Source: Bugula neritina
Taxonomy: Eukaryota > Bryozoa > Gymnolaemata > Cheilostomatida > Bugulidae
Reading direction: 5' to 3'
Length of the DNA stretch: 60,000 nucleotides
NCBI GenBank assembly: GCA_964035545.1
Contig: OZ037765.1
Span: 17,108,698-17,168,697, forward strand
Shown in pieces: positions 1 through 13,900 of the stretch. The notes beneath the pieces are model-generated. The model was not told the DNA's origin, made no database searches, and saw nothing but the letters and a program-made list of their open reading frames with translations. Each line of letters begins with the position of its first letter. Position 1 is the stretch's first letter. Both the position numbers and the translations under genes were made by a program.

Positions 1-506
1 TGGTTGTGTATGTAAACTTTCAACTTAAACAATACATTTAACACTTTCAACACCATGTAGATAATAGTTATATGAAAAAGTGTGTACAGAGTTGTAAAAA
101 TTACAAAACAATATTTCCATAAAAAGGATTTACTTCTAAAGCTCAAACAAAATTTTACAGTAAACAAACATATAAAGAAGTTTGCTTATGAATATTGGGA
201 AGGTTGTCAAGCAAAGAGAATATGTTGGATTGTGATAAAATGTACTTGCATGTGATAAGGGGGGCGGGTAGGGGGTGGGGAGTTGAAAAATGGAATAAAT
301 TACTAAAATAACGATATAGCAGTATTGATTATAGTAGAAAAGTACAGTAATATTGTAACAGAAAAGAAATCTTTTTTATAAAACAACTTGTCACTTTATG
401 GCACTATAAAGTATCACCATTAGGTGGTATTGGTTCTTAGCATATAAAATAAAACTTTAAGTAATTTCAACTTAATTGATATACGTGGAGTAAAAAGAAA
501 GAATGA
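1..506 (-). other. ROR 3' flank / 3' UTR
   Basis: Sequence downstream of the ROR stop codon, AT-rich with no coding pattern. No AATAAA is visible on the minus strand; the nearest weak variant is TATAAA at 380-375, about 127 nt past the stop. A GGGGCGGG-type G-rich patch lies at 259-280. Confidence 0.4.
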
Positions 507-1921
507 CTAAACTTGGTCTGTTTGTTGAACAAGAGGTGTAGTCTGAGTTCCAAAGTCGATATCATTGTGACGTCTGTTGAGACTGGCATATCGGTGTGTA
601 GGAGTTGAGGCATAGAAGTTAGGGGGCATAACTTTAGTAACTAGAGGCTGTTGGGGAGGATTAGTGGAAACTGTGTACTCAGAACCATTGTCAAATGAAG
701 AGCTGCTTGCAGTGTGTTGCCTGGGTGCATAAGATGAGTCTATAGTACTATAGTACGGGGCAGTGTCTTCAGCTTCCCCAACACTGTTGCTATGCAAGTA
801 GCCAGGCTTCATGCAACTTTCATCGACAGTATGGCGACTGCCTTGCACATCGGTAAGGTTGGTATGATTGCTGTTAGCATTTAGATTGTTGCCTGGTATT
901 CCTATGCTGCTGTGCTGAGAGGGAGCTGTGCAGGTGGAACCAGAGTGTGAGGCTGACGGGTGCGATACCGATGGTCCGGTGGTTGTACTAACGGCATAAG
1001 AGTTATCCAGATACCATGCTCTCATTTTTTGATTAACATCTTTTGCTGTTGGACGTTTGCTTGGAGTTTCATGCCAACATTCCATCATGAGAGAATATAT
1101 TCGAGGTGGGCATGCACCAGGACATTCTAAAAGTTGTCTGCTCCTGATCATCTGAATAACCTCAGGGTGAGTAAAACCTACATAGGGTTGAGTCGCTCCA
1201 CTAAATGCCTCCCATAATAATACACCAAAAGAGTAAATGTCAGTTTCAAAGCTAAATTTGTTGTATGTGATGGATTCTGGGGGCAGCCACCTTATAGGAA
1301 GCATCTTATTGTGAATTAAAAAGTAGTTAGCAGAGTGGACTCCATTTACTATCTTTAAATTAGACAACTTAACGTTGAGGTTATGACTTACTATAATGTT
1401 ATGAGCAGCAATGTCTTTATGTATGTAATGAAGAGATGAAAGATGCTCCATAGCTGATGCTATTTGTGTCACAACATACATCGTTTCTTTGCATGTCAGC
1501 GCCTGGCCTCGTGATTGCTGACTCAGTATAAACTGCCTTAAATCACCCAACGGCAGGTGTTCATACAGGATACACTGCGTTATCCCTTGAGTGCTGATGG
1601 CTAGCAGAGAAAGTATATGTTGATGGCGAATCTCAGACGTAACATTCACCTCGTCTCTAAACTCTGTAACCTCTTCTATACTTGCATTTTCTGATAAACA
1701 TTTTATGAAGACAGTAGAGGCAGTCTTGCTTCCATATAGACCAAAAACTTGTCCGTGATAGACTTTACCGAAGCTGCTCTCTCCCAACTCTTGTAACCTA
1801 TTGATGTTATCTAATGGCACTTCCTTAACAGTGTAGGCTTGTCCCCCTCCTTTATCACTTAAACTGCTCAACTCTACACTCTTGCCATGACTGCTATTAC
1901 TTGAGGGAACAGAGTTGCGCC
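507..1921 (-). CDS. ROR: ROR exon 11: complete tyrosine-kinase-like domain and cytoplasmic tail
   Basis: One 1415-nt exon holds the whole kinase domain, as in vertebrate ROR genes. Visible elements: glycine loop GESSFGKV (third Gly altered, as in ROR), beta-3 lysine in FIKCL (aa 479, codon 1701-1703), catalytic loop HKDIAAHN (Asp and Asn kept), then SNLKI where ROR has SDLGL (Asn593, codon 1359-1361), LPIRWLPPES, DIYSFGVLLWE and ECWHETPSKRPT. The last ~155 residues are Ser/Thr/Asn-rich with tyrosines in PYYST, SEYTV, NFYAS and RYASL contexts, possible phosphorylation sites. Because the Mg-binding Asp is Asn, ATP-dependent catalysis is doubtful. Confidence 0.95.
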
Positions 1922-4900
1922 CTAAAATACGAGAATGTCATAAAAATAGAAGTACAACTGATAAACTAGCACATTTATGCAACTATGTGTAAATGTATGT
2001 TGGACATTGGAATTGCATTCCCTTGTAACAGGCAGCAATATTATTATGATGACATGAGAAACTTTTACAAATGAGTCAGCGGTCAATGATGATATTAAAC
2101 AAATATAATTATAGACATACTTTGAGCTGCAATAATTACCATCAATCATAGGAGTATAAACTTACAAGTTAATATACATCCAGTATGTAGACAAGTGCAT
2201 GTATTATACTACTAATTACATTAATATAATACTCATCAGTGACTAAGTGTTTTAATCTATATTAGATATAGACACTACGCCTGACTGACATGAGTATGCT
2301 TACCCTCCATTTTGCTTCGCCTTTTACAAATACAGGCAACAATAACTACAGTGATGATTAGTAAGAGAACAGCCAGAATTACGGGCAATGCTATGGTCAG
2401 CAGCATCATGTCACTTACTCCATTTAAACCATTTATACCAACAGTCTTAACCCCTTTTGTATCATCTGTAAATGGAAAGCAAGAGCCTATTATATTAACA
2501 TATATACAGTTGAAGCTAGGAAAGGTGGCCTGTGTAATGGTGTTAATACTAATATATCTTATATAGGCACTCTGGTTACTTTTTCTTAAAATTATGTCTT
2601 TAGATAAGCTTATGGGTTAAGTTAATACCTACATTATTTTATTTGACTTTCAATAATTATGTCAAACAAACAGGAGGTAAAATCAAGAAATTAGTATTTG
2701 AGCGCGCTCCGGCTAGAAAAAAAGGTATACTCCTAAATTACATACATTTTCTATAACATCTAATAGTTTTATTATAATATTCAACACAAGTGTGTTCCTA
2801 CCCCTGCTGTTGATGGCTGTAGCAGTTATCACCTCTTGGTTACGAAGTCCAATACTAATACAGCCAGCATTGTTATCTAACTCTTGACACAACGGTAAAA
2901 GTTGCCACTTAGAGTCATCTGCAAGAGGATAAATAATTTAGACACATTATATTAAGTATACACACAGTAGCTTTTGAAAGCTCGAGAACAACTTATTAAC
3001 ATTTAACATCCATACAAGCAGCTATGAATTAATTTTTGTGTAAGGTAATGAAAAAATGGTCCCACAAAAGTGCATCTTAATACTGATTTTGGCATCAAAA
3101 AGTAACAAGAAAATAATGTAAGATTTTTGTGTGAACTAAACGCCAGTATGAAAGATTGTCAGGAAGAAAGAGAGCCAACTTACCATTCAGGAAGTAATCT
3201 CTACAGATATCGTAAATAGCCTCACACTCATGCTTGCAAAGTTTTTTGGGAATAGGGGGTAGGCCACCAGGTCTCTTTATACAGATAGGTAAATGGTAGT
3301 AGCATGAGGCTTCTACACTTTTTTTAAAACATTGAGAATCGGCATCAACATTTATTCTTTTTAGTTCTTGAACCATGCCTAAAAAACATAGCTTTTTAAT
3401 GTTATTTCAGCAGTCCTAACACCATTTCCCAGAATGCCATTTATTCATACAATGTTAACTTCTTGACTTGTCTAAAGTAATGTATTTACATTATGAGAAA
3501 CTATATGATATAGCACATTGTATATATTGTGAATATTGTGTGTGTGTGTGTGTGTGTGTGTCTATTATATAAATTTGTGACTTGAGTTAAGATTATCTCC
3601 AGTTGGTGGGAGGGAAATCAATGCAACTTGCTTTGTGTTCTAAAACGTATTACTGTGCATGTTTCTCTTTCAAGCTAGCGGCGGTAACCTACCTGTGACA
3701 GTTTTTTGTGCATTATGCTGGTCAAATCTGGATGTGACGTATACTTGCTCCGTGGTTAAAAAGCCACAATATTCTGTGTTTGAATCTTGACAAATCGGTT
3801 GTTCCAAATCCATCTCGGCACTGGGTCACAAAAACATATTTAGAAAATTATAAGCCTTTTAAATTTCATGTTATTATGTACATAATTAGTGTATGCAGTG
3901 TTGAAACATACCTGTCAGTAGTTACTGGCACCACCGGGACTGTTGTAGCTTCAACTAAAATAAAACAAAACGTTCATAAATTCTAAGAAAGTTGTTTTAA
4001 AAATCAGAACAAAAATTAAACCTAAGCTATAAAGATTCAACTCATGATATTGAACATTCATAAAACTACAAGTTACTTGAATATTGAAGCTAATTTTCAA
4101 CTTTTCGATGACGTTTCATGTAAAACATTTAACTTTTTTCAGCAAAAAGATACTAGTCTTAGGATACCCAGCTCATTCTCTATAATATAAGGTTAGAATT
4201 CTCTTTTATCAATATTAAATATCTTTCAGCTTTATTCATCAGACTGTCAAGCAATTATTAATTATTATTATCATAAAACCAGATATTAGTTCATATCAAT
4301 TAACAGCTACACAGGGCAAAGTGTGCCACCATACATGATCAGTAGTATATATAAAGACTTTATTCTACCTACTAAATAATCTATTCTTGTTGCTGGAACC
4401 AAATTATTAATTTATGTTTACACCTAGTAATATTTTCCAAAATGTTTTTCATCTCCACATGTCAATTATATTATTAATCTAACATAGATTTTTTCATAGT
4501 ATGTAATTTGCAGAAGCATTAATGTGCACCTCCTCCCTTTTAATTTACACCACTTTGCTGGCCATACAAAGAATATTAGCAAAAAGGCAGCTGTAAATAG
4601 CTGCTGACATAAACAGCAGCAGATGCATGCCAGTCCTAGTGACATATATTGTTTATAAGTAAGTAGTAATGAGTTAAGAGTAAAAGGAGGCATTAGTACT
4701 CTAATGTCAACAAACAGCATAGATTAGGGATAATTATCTTCAAGTGTTATATCTCCTCTAACTCTACAGCAAACCCTCTAAACCAGGTATAGTGCAATAG
4801 CTATTTATATCTCTCACATCTATTTATAACATCTTGTTTTAATGTGCATGTAGTGAAGATTGCTAGATAACTACTCTTGTGTGAATTACTTTGTAGGCTT

Positions 4901-7900
4901 TCGGAGGCGTCTAACCCTGAACACAGAGTTTCTCCAAGCCCTGAGGAGTTTTGCGCTGACAGAAACTCCAACAGGATGTCTGGCAGCAGTAAAATATCTA
5001 ATAAAACACTTAGAGCATTTCCTGTGGCAACCAGAGAACCAATACTGGAGGTAGAGTCTATACTTATCAGTATAATGTTAATTTGTGGTTCAGACATGAG
5101 GTTGTGTTAACCTTATTAGAACCTTGTGTACATATATATCCACTTATTTATAATGTCAGAAGATAATTGGTATACCTCATACAAGATGTTACATACTGAA
5201 CCCTATCTTCTATAATACTCATCTCTTTCACATATTAATGCTCTAAATTTTGTTTGCAAGCCTATGTTATACATTTATATCACATGATTAGACCCTCATG
5301 TGCCTTAGAAGTAAGACATTATTATGAAGTTATCTCTCCTGTATATACAATACTCTAAAGCATTTGAACTTCACACGTGGCTTCTATCCCAGTTTATTTC
5401 CAAAATAATCACAAAAACAGCTAAATTATATGCAGTTAACATTCACTAAATATTAGATCACGCTTTTTATAAACCTACCTTCTAACACAGTGATCACCGC
5501 AGAGGTGTTTATTTTCCCTTTCAGATTTTCACCTGTGCATATATACATTCCACTGTCTGCTAATGTTGTGTTTGACACTTTCAATCTATAATGAGAAAAT
5601 CATAGCTATACAAGGATGGAAATGTGGGTTTTACATGGAAATTAGGTGGCATAGTTACTGTTCACTACCCTCAGATAAAGCTGGAAAATAAAGTGTTATA
5701 CTGCTTTTAATTTTAATATATAATTTCAAATTCACTTCTTTACTACTAAATACATGTTATTACGTTTGTAGTTGTATGCAGTCACAATTGTTTGATATAT
5801 GCAGATGCATGCTAGTGCCTCTAGAGTGGCGATGAGTGTGTTGATGGTAGACAAAAGATTTGCTGCTCAAAAACTTTAGTTTGTCAGACTAGCAAGTGTA
5901 GAAATGCTGCTGGTGGAAGCCAAGTTGATAAAATAAGAGTTGTTGGCGTAGCTTATCCAAAGCCTCTGGTACCCTGGTTTTTGTAAGATCAAAAATAAAA
6001 GGCCACAAAACATAGTAAACAGTTAATCCTAATCTTGCTTTGCCAGCAGTTCCTTAAGTAATTTATGTGCTTTTTCAGTTTACCAAAACAAAGCGCTGAT
6101 AAAACATATTTTGTTTTATGTTTTCTTCAAAGCTAGAGTTGAGATTTAGTGCAGTGTAAAACATGAGATAATTTTTGGTAGTAGCAATTGTTGCAAAAAA
6201 TGAACATGGAAAGTGAAACTAGCTGCCTTCAAGTAATTGCTTCTACGATATAATCTGAGCTCTGAGATGTTTCAGAGCACACATTAGCAGAGTGGACTCT
6301 GTTGTGATGAAGATTTGCATATTACAATGTAAGTAGAAGCTGCGATGCTTGCACAGAGCCGATTATATATGCTCTAGTGTGCTTTTGCTGGTCACTTATC
6401 TGTAAAACAAGCACTATAGACACTCTCAAGGATATTATTTACCTAATCAGCTGGTAATTTCACCACAACAATTTCTTATATCTATACTCAATTAAAATTT
6501 TTAGATGATTATCTGCAGAAATGACCATTAGTTAATTGAAACTTGATGCAACAAAAAATAGAAGCTTCCGACTAAAAAAAATTGAACTACATGAAGAAAT
6601 ATAATTTCTGGATATTGCTGCGTAGAGTGTGAATGCCGTGTTTGTATAAGACTCTAATATGAGTAGTATTAGCCAGATTAAACTACAACAGCTTGAGTAA
6701 AGACAAATATCTTTGATTGTGTAAAGCTGCAGCTTTATTGCACATCACTGGACTTATTCTACTGTGTTGATGACATTTTCCCCACCAGCAATCACTAGTG
6801 TTTGTTTGATAAGGGCCGCAATAGTAAAATTGAGCTCTTCGGTTACTATGATTTTTCAAATAATGAATATCATGTAGTGAGACATCTCACAGCTTCAGTA
6901 GCTTAGAAAGAGGTGCTAATCTTGCTTTGTATGCCCTTACCACGGATTCCTGCGTTAGGACTTGCCGCCACAATATATAGGTCACAACTGTCCAGATTTT
7001 AAGTTGTTTTTCACATAGAAATAACTTTTGCTAACCTCTGACCCCAAGGTATGTTCTTTATTGAGTACTTTCCCCTAATGTTGCTCAGCTTTACGCCATC
7101 TTTATACCACTCATAGTGTGGCGTTGGGTGACCAGTGATTTCACAGTTCAACGAAAACTTTGCCCTTTCCGGTACAGTTTGTGAGAGCAGTTCTTCACCC
7201 AAGGATATTCTAACTGCAAAATAATTGTGAGAAACTATAGCGTAACAAAACTATACACTTTTATGTATAATATAGAACTTTTATGGCATTTTGAAATGAA
7301 TATTGTAACTTTTTTGGCGGGATGAAAGCGAATTTTGAATTAGGTCTAACTTCAAGAATAACAAGGTAAAAAGCTAACAAAATGAATTGTAATTGCCTAG
7401 TGTTGAGAGTATGTCTAGGCATTCTAGTGAGTTTAGATCACCAGACACATAGACATATAAAGAGTCGTCTAGATTTACATCACAGATATATTCTGTGAAC
7501 GTCTATCTAAAATACAATCTTTGAATACATCGAAGTGCAATTATAAACTTGCTAAACTTTCTTGGATCATATTGTTGGTAGTTTAAGCCAGACTAAACTC
7601 TAAAATTCCAATTATTGTTGTGAGGTATTTTTAGGCTGATGAATTGTTCAAGAATACTGTCTTTTATTATTTTTATGATTTATGAAGCAGTGAAAGCAAA
7701 TATTGTTGGTTGAAAAGTTGCTAATTTAGTTGATCAATTCAGTAAAGAACAACAAATTCAAAGCAAAATGTGCAGTAAGCAGTTTTATACTTTGTACCAG
7801 TCTGCATTTTATACTAACATTTAAAGTTTTTTCAATAAGATACCTAGAAAATGGCGTCACAATTGCACTGGTTATATTGAAAAAATGTTCAGTTGCCATC

Positions 7901-10900
7901 AATTATTTATTTTCATAATTAGATTTATGCTTCACCTTGAACAAACATTATATATATTCTACCACTGCCCGCATACTAGTAACAGAAGATAACATATATC
8001 TGATACACATTGGTGCTTTTCTCCTGAGTCACTTTGTAAACATGAACACAAAAACTTTTCTAATTTTACATTGACTTGTGATATTTACTCTCCCGAGTCA
8101 GCCTAAGAGAGGATGATGTGGTGCCAAGGGAGTTGACATTTATTAAAGAGAAATGAAAGGCAATTGTTGACAGTTATAGGATTGAATAAGCAAATGTTGG
8201 TAAGATGAACCTGCATATACAGTGTATTGTGGACAAAAACAAAGCCACACTGCTCAGTCAACTAAAGTGTAGACAATAAAACAACAGACGGAAATTGAGA
8301 TACTTTCACAGTGATCATGGATTGAGAATTGATTCATGTTCTTTAATTCTTGTTACTTATTTAATTGTCAGCAAGATCAAAAACTTTTTCTCAAAAAATT
8401 CTTATAATGAAAACTATTATAAACTGAAATCAAATTATGAACATGGTACAACCTAATCAAAGATGTAGATACAACATACTATGTACTTACAAGGCATTGC
8501 AGTAGGGCTTGGTACTGGGATAGTGAGATCGTTCACTCTTTAAAAGATAGAAATAAACACGGCATGTATAATAAGAACAATAATGTATACTTAAATATAG
8601 AAGAGAATATTTTATGGTTAATGTTTAGTTGGTGATTAAAAATTGCAATCTTTCAAGGGTCTAAAAATGGCAGTTTTAAATTTGTGATTCATTTGTGAGA
8701 TAGAAAAAATGATTTCTTGCTGTCTATTTTATTCTCATGCTTTGATGGTTTACTCTATAACAAACATTTAAATAAACTGTGGTATTGAAACTACTATAAC
8801 TATGCTAGTGGCATCAAATATATCCACAATGATGTACTATACCTAGTTGATGTTTTATTGCTAAATTAAATATTTCTACCGTAGTGAAACCAGTGAAATG
8901 GGCTTGAACTATAGAACTTTATTAATTTACAGCTAAGAAAGAATAAGTTTATACTTGATTATAACTGGTAGCAGCAAATTAATGAGATATAGTCACTAAA
9001 ACTCTAAAACAAATATGGATGGTTTAGTAATTAATAGCCCATTACTCACCCAGAGCTTTGAGCACTTGTGGTTACTACAGATGTAGTTTCTTCAGAACTT
9101 GCATGCTGCACCAATATCTCACCTAAGCATTAAAATAGAAATGTTTGCAACAAAATATATTATAATTTTTTCAATGAATCCAATAAATTAGAGTATCACA
9201 TTGAAAAAAGTCAGTGTTTATAATTATATGACAGTTTATTTTCATACCTATAACTTTTAATTTCTGTTTATTTATTATAATTCATTAATTTATTTATGAG
9301 TTTATAAATTTAAGTTTTAAGGTTATTTTAAACTTTAAAGAAACTTTTCAATTATAATCCAGTAATATGAAATAAATGTTTGGTATTTAATAAAACATGA
9401 AATAAAATTTAATCAAAAGAATGTGCTGATGAAATCTTTCATCCAGTGATGGTGACTATTACAGAGGACTCATGAAACTGTTACTTCACACGATATGAGA
9501 ACGTTACAGTACCTGCGCTGTCAGTCAAAGTTATGAATGTGTGTGGAGGTAGGTGCAGTAAAAGAGAAATTGAGAAAAGCCTGTGTTCTAGAATAAAGAT
9601 GTAGTACAAGAAGTTATGTCCTCGCAAGAATTTCAACCTAGTCCCAAACCAAAATGTAATAATAAAATTAAAGAACTTAGGCTATTTCAGTTTCTCCACT
9701 ACTGCTCTTAAATGTGCGTGTGGTCTAGTGGTACATTACAAGCTTATATTCTATTCTAATATTCAATTATTATTTCTCACTAACTACATTCACAAACTCA
9801 TAAATCTTCAACTAGAGCTGTACCACCTTCACCATGGACCTTTAGCAGCATGAAATATTTTCAGTAATATGCGTCAATGGGTACAAACCTGACTATAATT
9901 GCTGTAAACTAGTACAACTTCACTATAAGATGTAGTATTGAGAGATGTGGTGCTGTTTGCACCCAGTTATAATGTATAATTGATGACAATAATATTTTTT
10001 ATTATAATTATATAATTGAGATCTATTAAATTTTATTAGTAGTTGTCTTTCCATGAACTAGAAACTTAATAGTCGAAAGTCTACTATAGTTCATATTTCC
10101 CAAAAAAAGAACTTCTATCTGTATTCAACTTTGAGACATTTCTTTATAGTTGCACCTCAGTGAAATAATTATTGTAGCAAAAGCTTTCTTTCTAATATGC
10201 AGTTTATCGGGTCAACTAAATCTTTACTTGGTGTCCTTTAAAAAGATAAATTCAAGTGTAGATTATTAGAAATAACATGAATAGCAACTAAAGATATGGC
10301 AGTTAGAGCTTAATGCTAATGATTGAATCCTGTAATTTGAAATATAAAACATTTCATAAGTAAGTAATTTATATAGTCAGTAATAGTGAATTATTAAAAC
10401 CGAATAGGACTATCCATTCTTGTTGACAGTAGTTCTGCCATGAAACTGATACAGTAGAGATAATAGAAAACTTGTTGAAATCTTTGGCCAGCCAAAGTAA
10501 TTCTTTGACTAAAAATAGTGAAGCTTTGAAGTAAAGGTATGGACAAATTTAAAGTTGGCTACATCGGAATAGATGTCACCTACCAGTCGAATAATCAACT
10601 AAATTGTATCTTGTAACAATAATGGTCAAATTTAAGAGTGAAATTATGCCACTAATCTAGATGTACGAGTAGAATCTTGATAATATTGTAGTGACAATGA
10701 ATGCCATGTTTTAAATAATATTATCATGATAGTGCTATATTCCTAAGTTGGCACACTTGCTTACACTGTTTATATCAAATACTTACTACTTAGTAGTAAG
10801 TATTTGATATGGTATTCAACTGGAATAATATTATTTTGACAACTAACAGCATACCTAGGAGATACTACCTTCACCATGGTTATAATGCATTTTCAAGGGA

Positions 10901-13900
10901 ACCCATCAGACTACCAACATCTGGATATAATATAATTAATTACTAGATGATTTTGTAGGCTTAAACAGTTTCTAATTGTAGGTACTGCAGGGCAATTAAG
11001 CAAGCAGCTATTGTATGTAGATAAGGTCATCATTCACAACTTGGTGAAATGAATGAGATGGCACTTTCTACATTGCATAGTCTGCTTATACATTACTTGC
11101 ATGCCATGTTGATTGGGTATTCAGAGAATGACGGATGCTTTGCACGAACAAAGTCAGCTTGCTGTCTAAATAAACTCTAAATTGCTATACTTCACAATCT
11201 AAAAGTGTATTTGAAATACACATTTAATGTTAGGCTTCAGTAAAAACACAGGGCTTAGTTTTGTTGTAAACATTTTAAGGCTTATGTAATATAGTACTAG
11301 TAGGCCTACATAACTTCCAACAGTTTTAAGGTTTCATACTGTGTACCAATTGTTCGAAAACTTCTAAACCCTACAAACCATACCTACCATAGTCTCCTCG
11401 TTTAACTCTTCGTGATAATTTTGAAAGTAAATACTTTTTCAATGATGGTTTTTAGAAAGGTGAAGAGTAGATGCATCTTAGCCATATTGACAACTATTTG
11501 AATTCAATATGGTGAGTTGAAAGTCATGTTTTAGTAGAAAGCAACCATTGATGAAAGGACTTGGCACTCATTTTCAAAAGGATAATATTATGTTTCATCA
11601 ACTTGTTATTTAAAATATCAAATGATTTTGTTCAACCACAAATCACCAAACCTCTTCAAAAACAGTTTAACTTTCTTGACCAGAGCTCTTTGAGCAGCTG
11701 AAGGTGGTAAAAAGTTGAGCAGCTTTTCTTGTGTGGTCAGTGGTAAGAGGTTCAGCGGGTCAGCTCTTCTCATTAGAAACAATTTCAGAGAAACATGACA
11801 CTAATTAGGTACAGGCATCTTCTAGGTGTTGAAAGTAAATCTTTGAACTTTATATTTCAACTTACAGTATTTAATGAGCTTACACTACTGAATATAGTAC
11901 GTTACTTCGAATTATATGCCCAAGTTACATGGTAAGATGATTTGGAGTTAATTCTGGATTTAAAGCATAACAATGGAATGGGTTTCAAACTTTATACTGG
12001 CCCTAAATCTATGCTTATTGAAAAATACTTTTGTTAAAACAATCTTAATCAGGATGCAATTTTAGACTCTGTGTAACTAGTGAAGATAGTGAGACAGAAA
12101 ATGTGTGAAGTTGTGGTAGAAGCTTATCTGAAAGGAAGATAAGTATACGTACAGAGCATGCCACACTGAGATAAGAAGACACTAGATAGTGTCAGCTGGG
12201 TGTACATCTAGGCAACATCAGCATTCCCATATCATAGTATGTATTATATACAGATGAAGCCATAGTACATAACTTCATTTACCTTAATTTATAAATTTAT
12301 AAAGTTGCAGCCTAAAATAACTATTAAGTTGCTATTTATGGATCTACAGAGTTGCAGTAATTTGTTTTGGTTTTCCCACTGACTTTGTATACTTTGAACA
12401 TGTGTTTAGCTAAGCCTGCGGAGAGTCTGAGGGGGGGGGGGGATAGCGGCCAGTATGCTGAGTCATTTATTAGTGTAATTTTCTTACATCAATTATATGT
12501 TATTCCATTTTATGAAACATGTGATACTGTCACATCTACTGGAGGTCAAATGTACACCAGATAATAGGAAATAGTACTGTGCCCCTTTGCCCACCAGGAC
12601 CCATCATTTATATTTTATTAGAATGAATTACAATATCTGTAAAGATATTATGGAAGCTTATCTAATAACCACAGACCCAAGCTTGTGGGGTCAGCAGCTC
12701 AAGCTTTTAGCTAAAAACAGCCGAGTTGTTTTCAACCGGAGACTGCATTACATAATATAATATAGAATGTCAATTTATGAACAACCTAATGGGTACCTTA
12801 TGGTAGACTATAGCTTGCTAATTCGTGTCACTCAGAAATTCATTTTAAAATAATTTATCAGTGATAGAGGCTACACTTTAGTAAGAAAGGGGCATCATGG
12901 AAACCAGTGGAATAGACAATAGGAAAAGTGAAAGCAGAGAAAGAAACAGAAATACAACAAAAGACTAATCAAGCAGACAGGCGTGGAAAATAGAGCCTTG
13001 CAAAGAGAAACAATTATGGTTCTTGTAGCAGTTATTGTTAGTATAGATTAACGTGCTGATTGAAAAGCTACATACTTTAGTTATCTAGTGTATCTAATGA
13101 TAGAATGACATTTCATGAGTAAAATGATCAAGTGACAATGCATTCAAACCTGTTGAGTATCTCTCACCTTTCTACACTTTCACCACTCATGTTTCTGTCT
13201 GCTGTACATTTGATAATTATAGCTTGCATAATATTAAGCATCACAACTCTACCAACTATGCCAACAGAAAAAACTGACAATGCTGTCACCAGAGTGGTTA
13301 GTAAATCAACACATGTCATCATAATCTGAGCTGCTGTCATTAGAATTCCTGTGTTTAATTGACTGAGTCTGTCAAGACCTTTCAGAGTTAATTGACTGAC
13401 TCATGAATCACTGTTTGTGAGTTTTCTAGATGTTAAAGTTTATTCAATGTGGCAGAAAGCGCTTGCATCTTCTCACTTTACCAAATTACATGATTTGAAA
13501 ATTATTTGCAACAATGTTAGTGCAAATCAGTTGTCAAAGTACCCTATAAATTACGTAAAAACTAAATATATAAATGTAAAATAGAATGGAAAAATGCCAC
13601 CAATGCTTAAGACTGAAGATCTCTATTCAAAAAGTGGCTTAGATTACAAATTTTAGGCACTCTAACTCACTAGCGATGCTCTACAAATCCTGCCTCAAAA
13701 CTAATGCTAATTCTTCATTTACTCCGACCTACCCAAATACAACTTGCTAATGCAATGTCTTTATTTTTGTTTAGCTGTTTATTTGCTCAACTTAGATATT
13801 CTATAGAAGGCCGATAACTATGAATGGCGCAAAACAAGCAACAGCTGAAAAAAGTTAGACATGTAGTAAGTAGCAGATTGAATGGCTATAATGACACTTG

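Noticed and set aside
13132-13329. Hydrophobic plus-strand frame in ROR intron 1
   Set aside because: Composition expected of AT-rich DNA; no partner exons on the plus strand.
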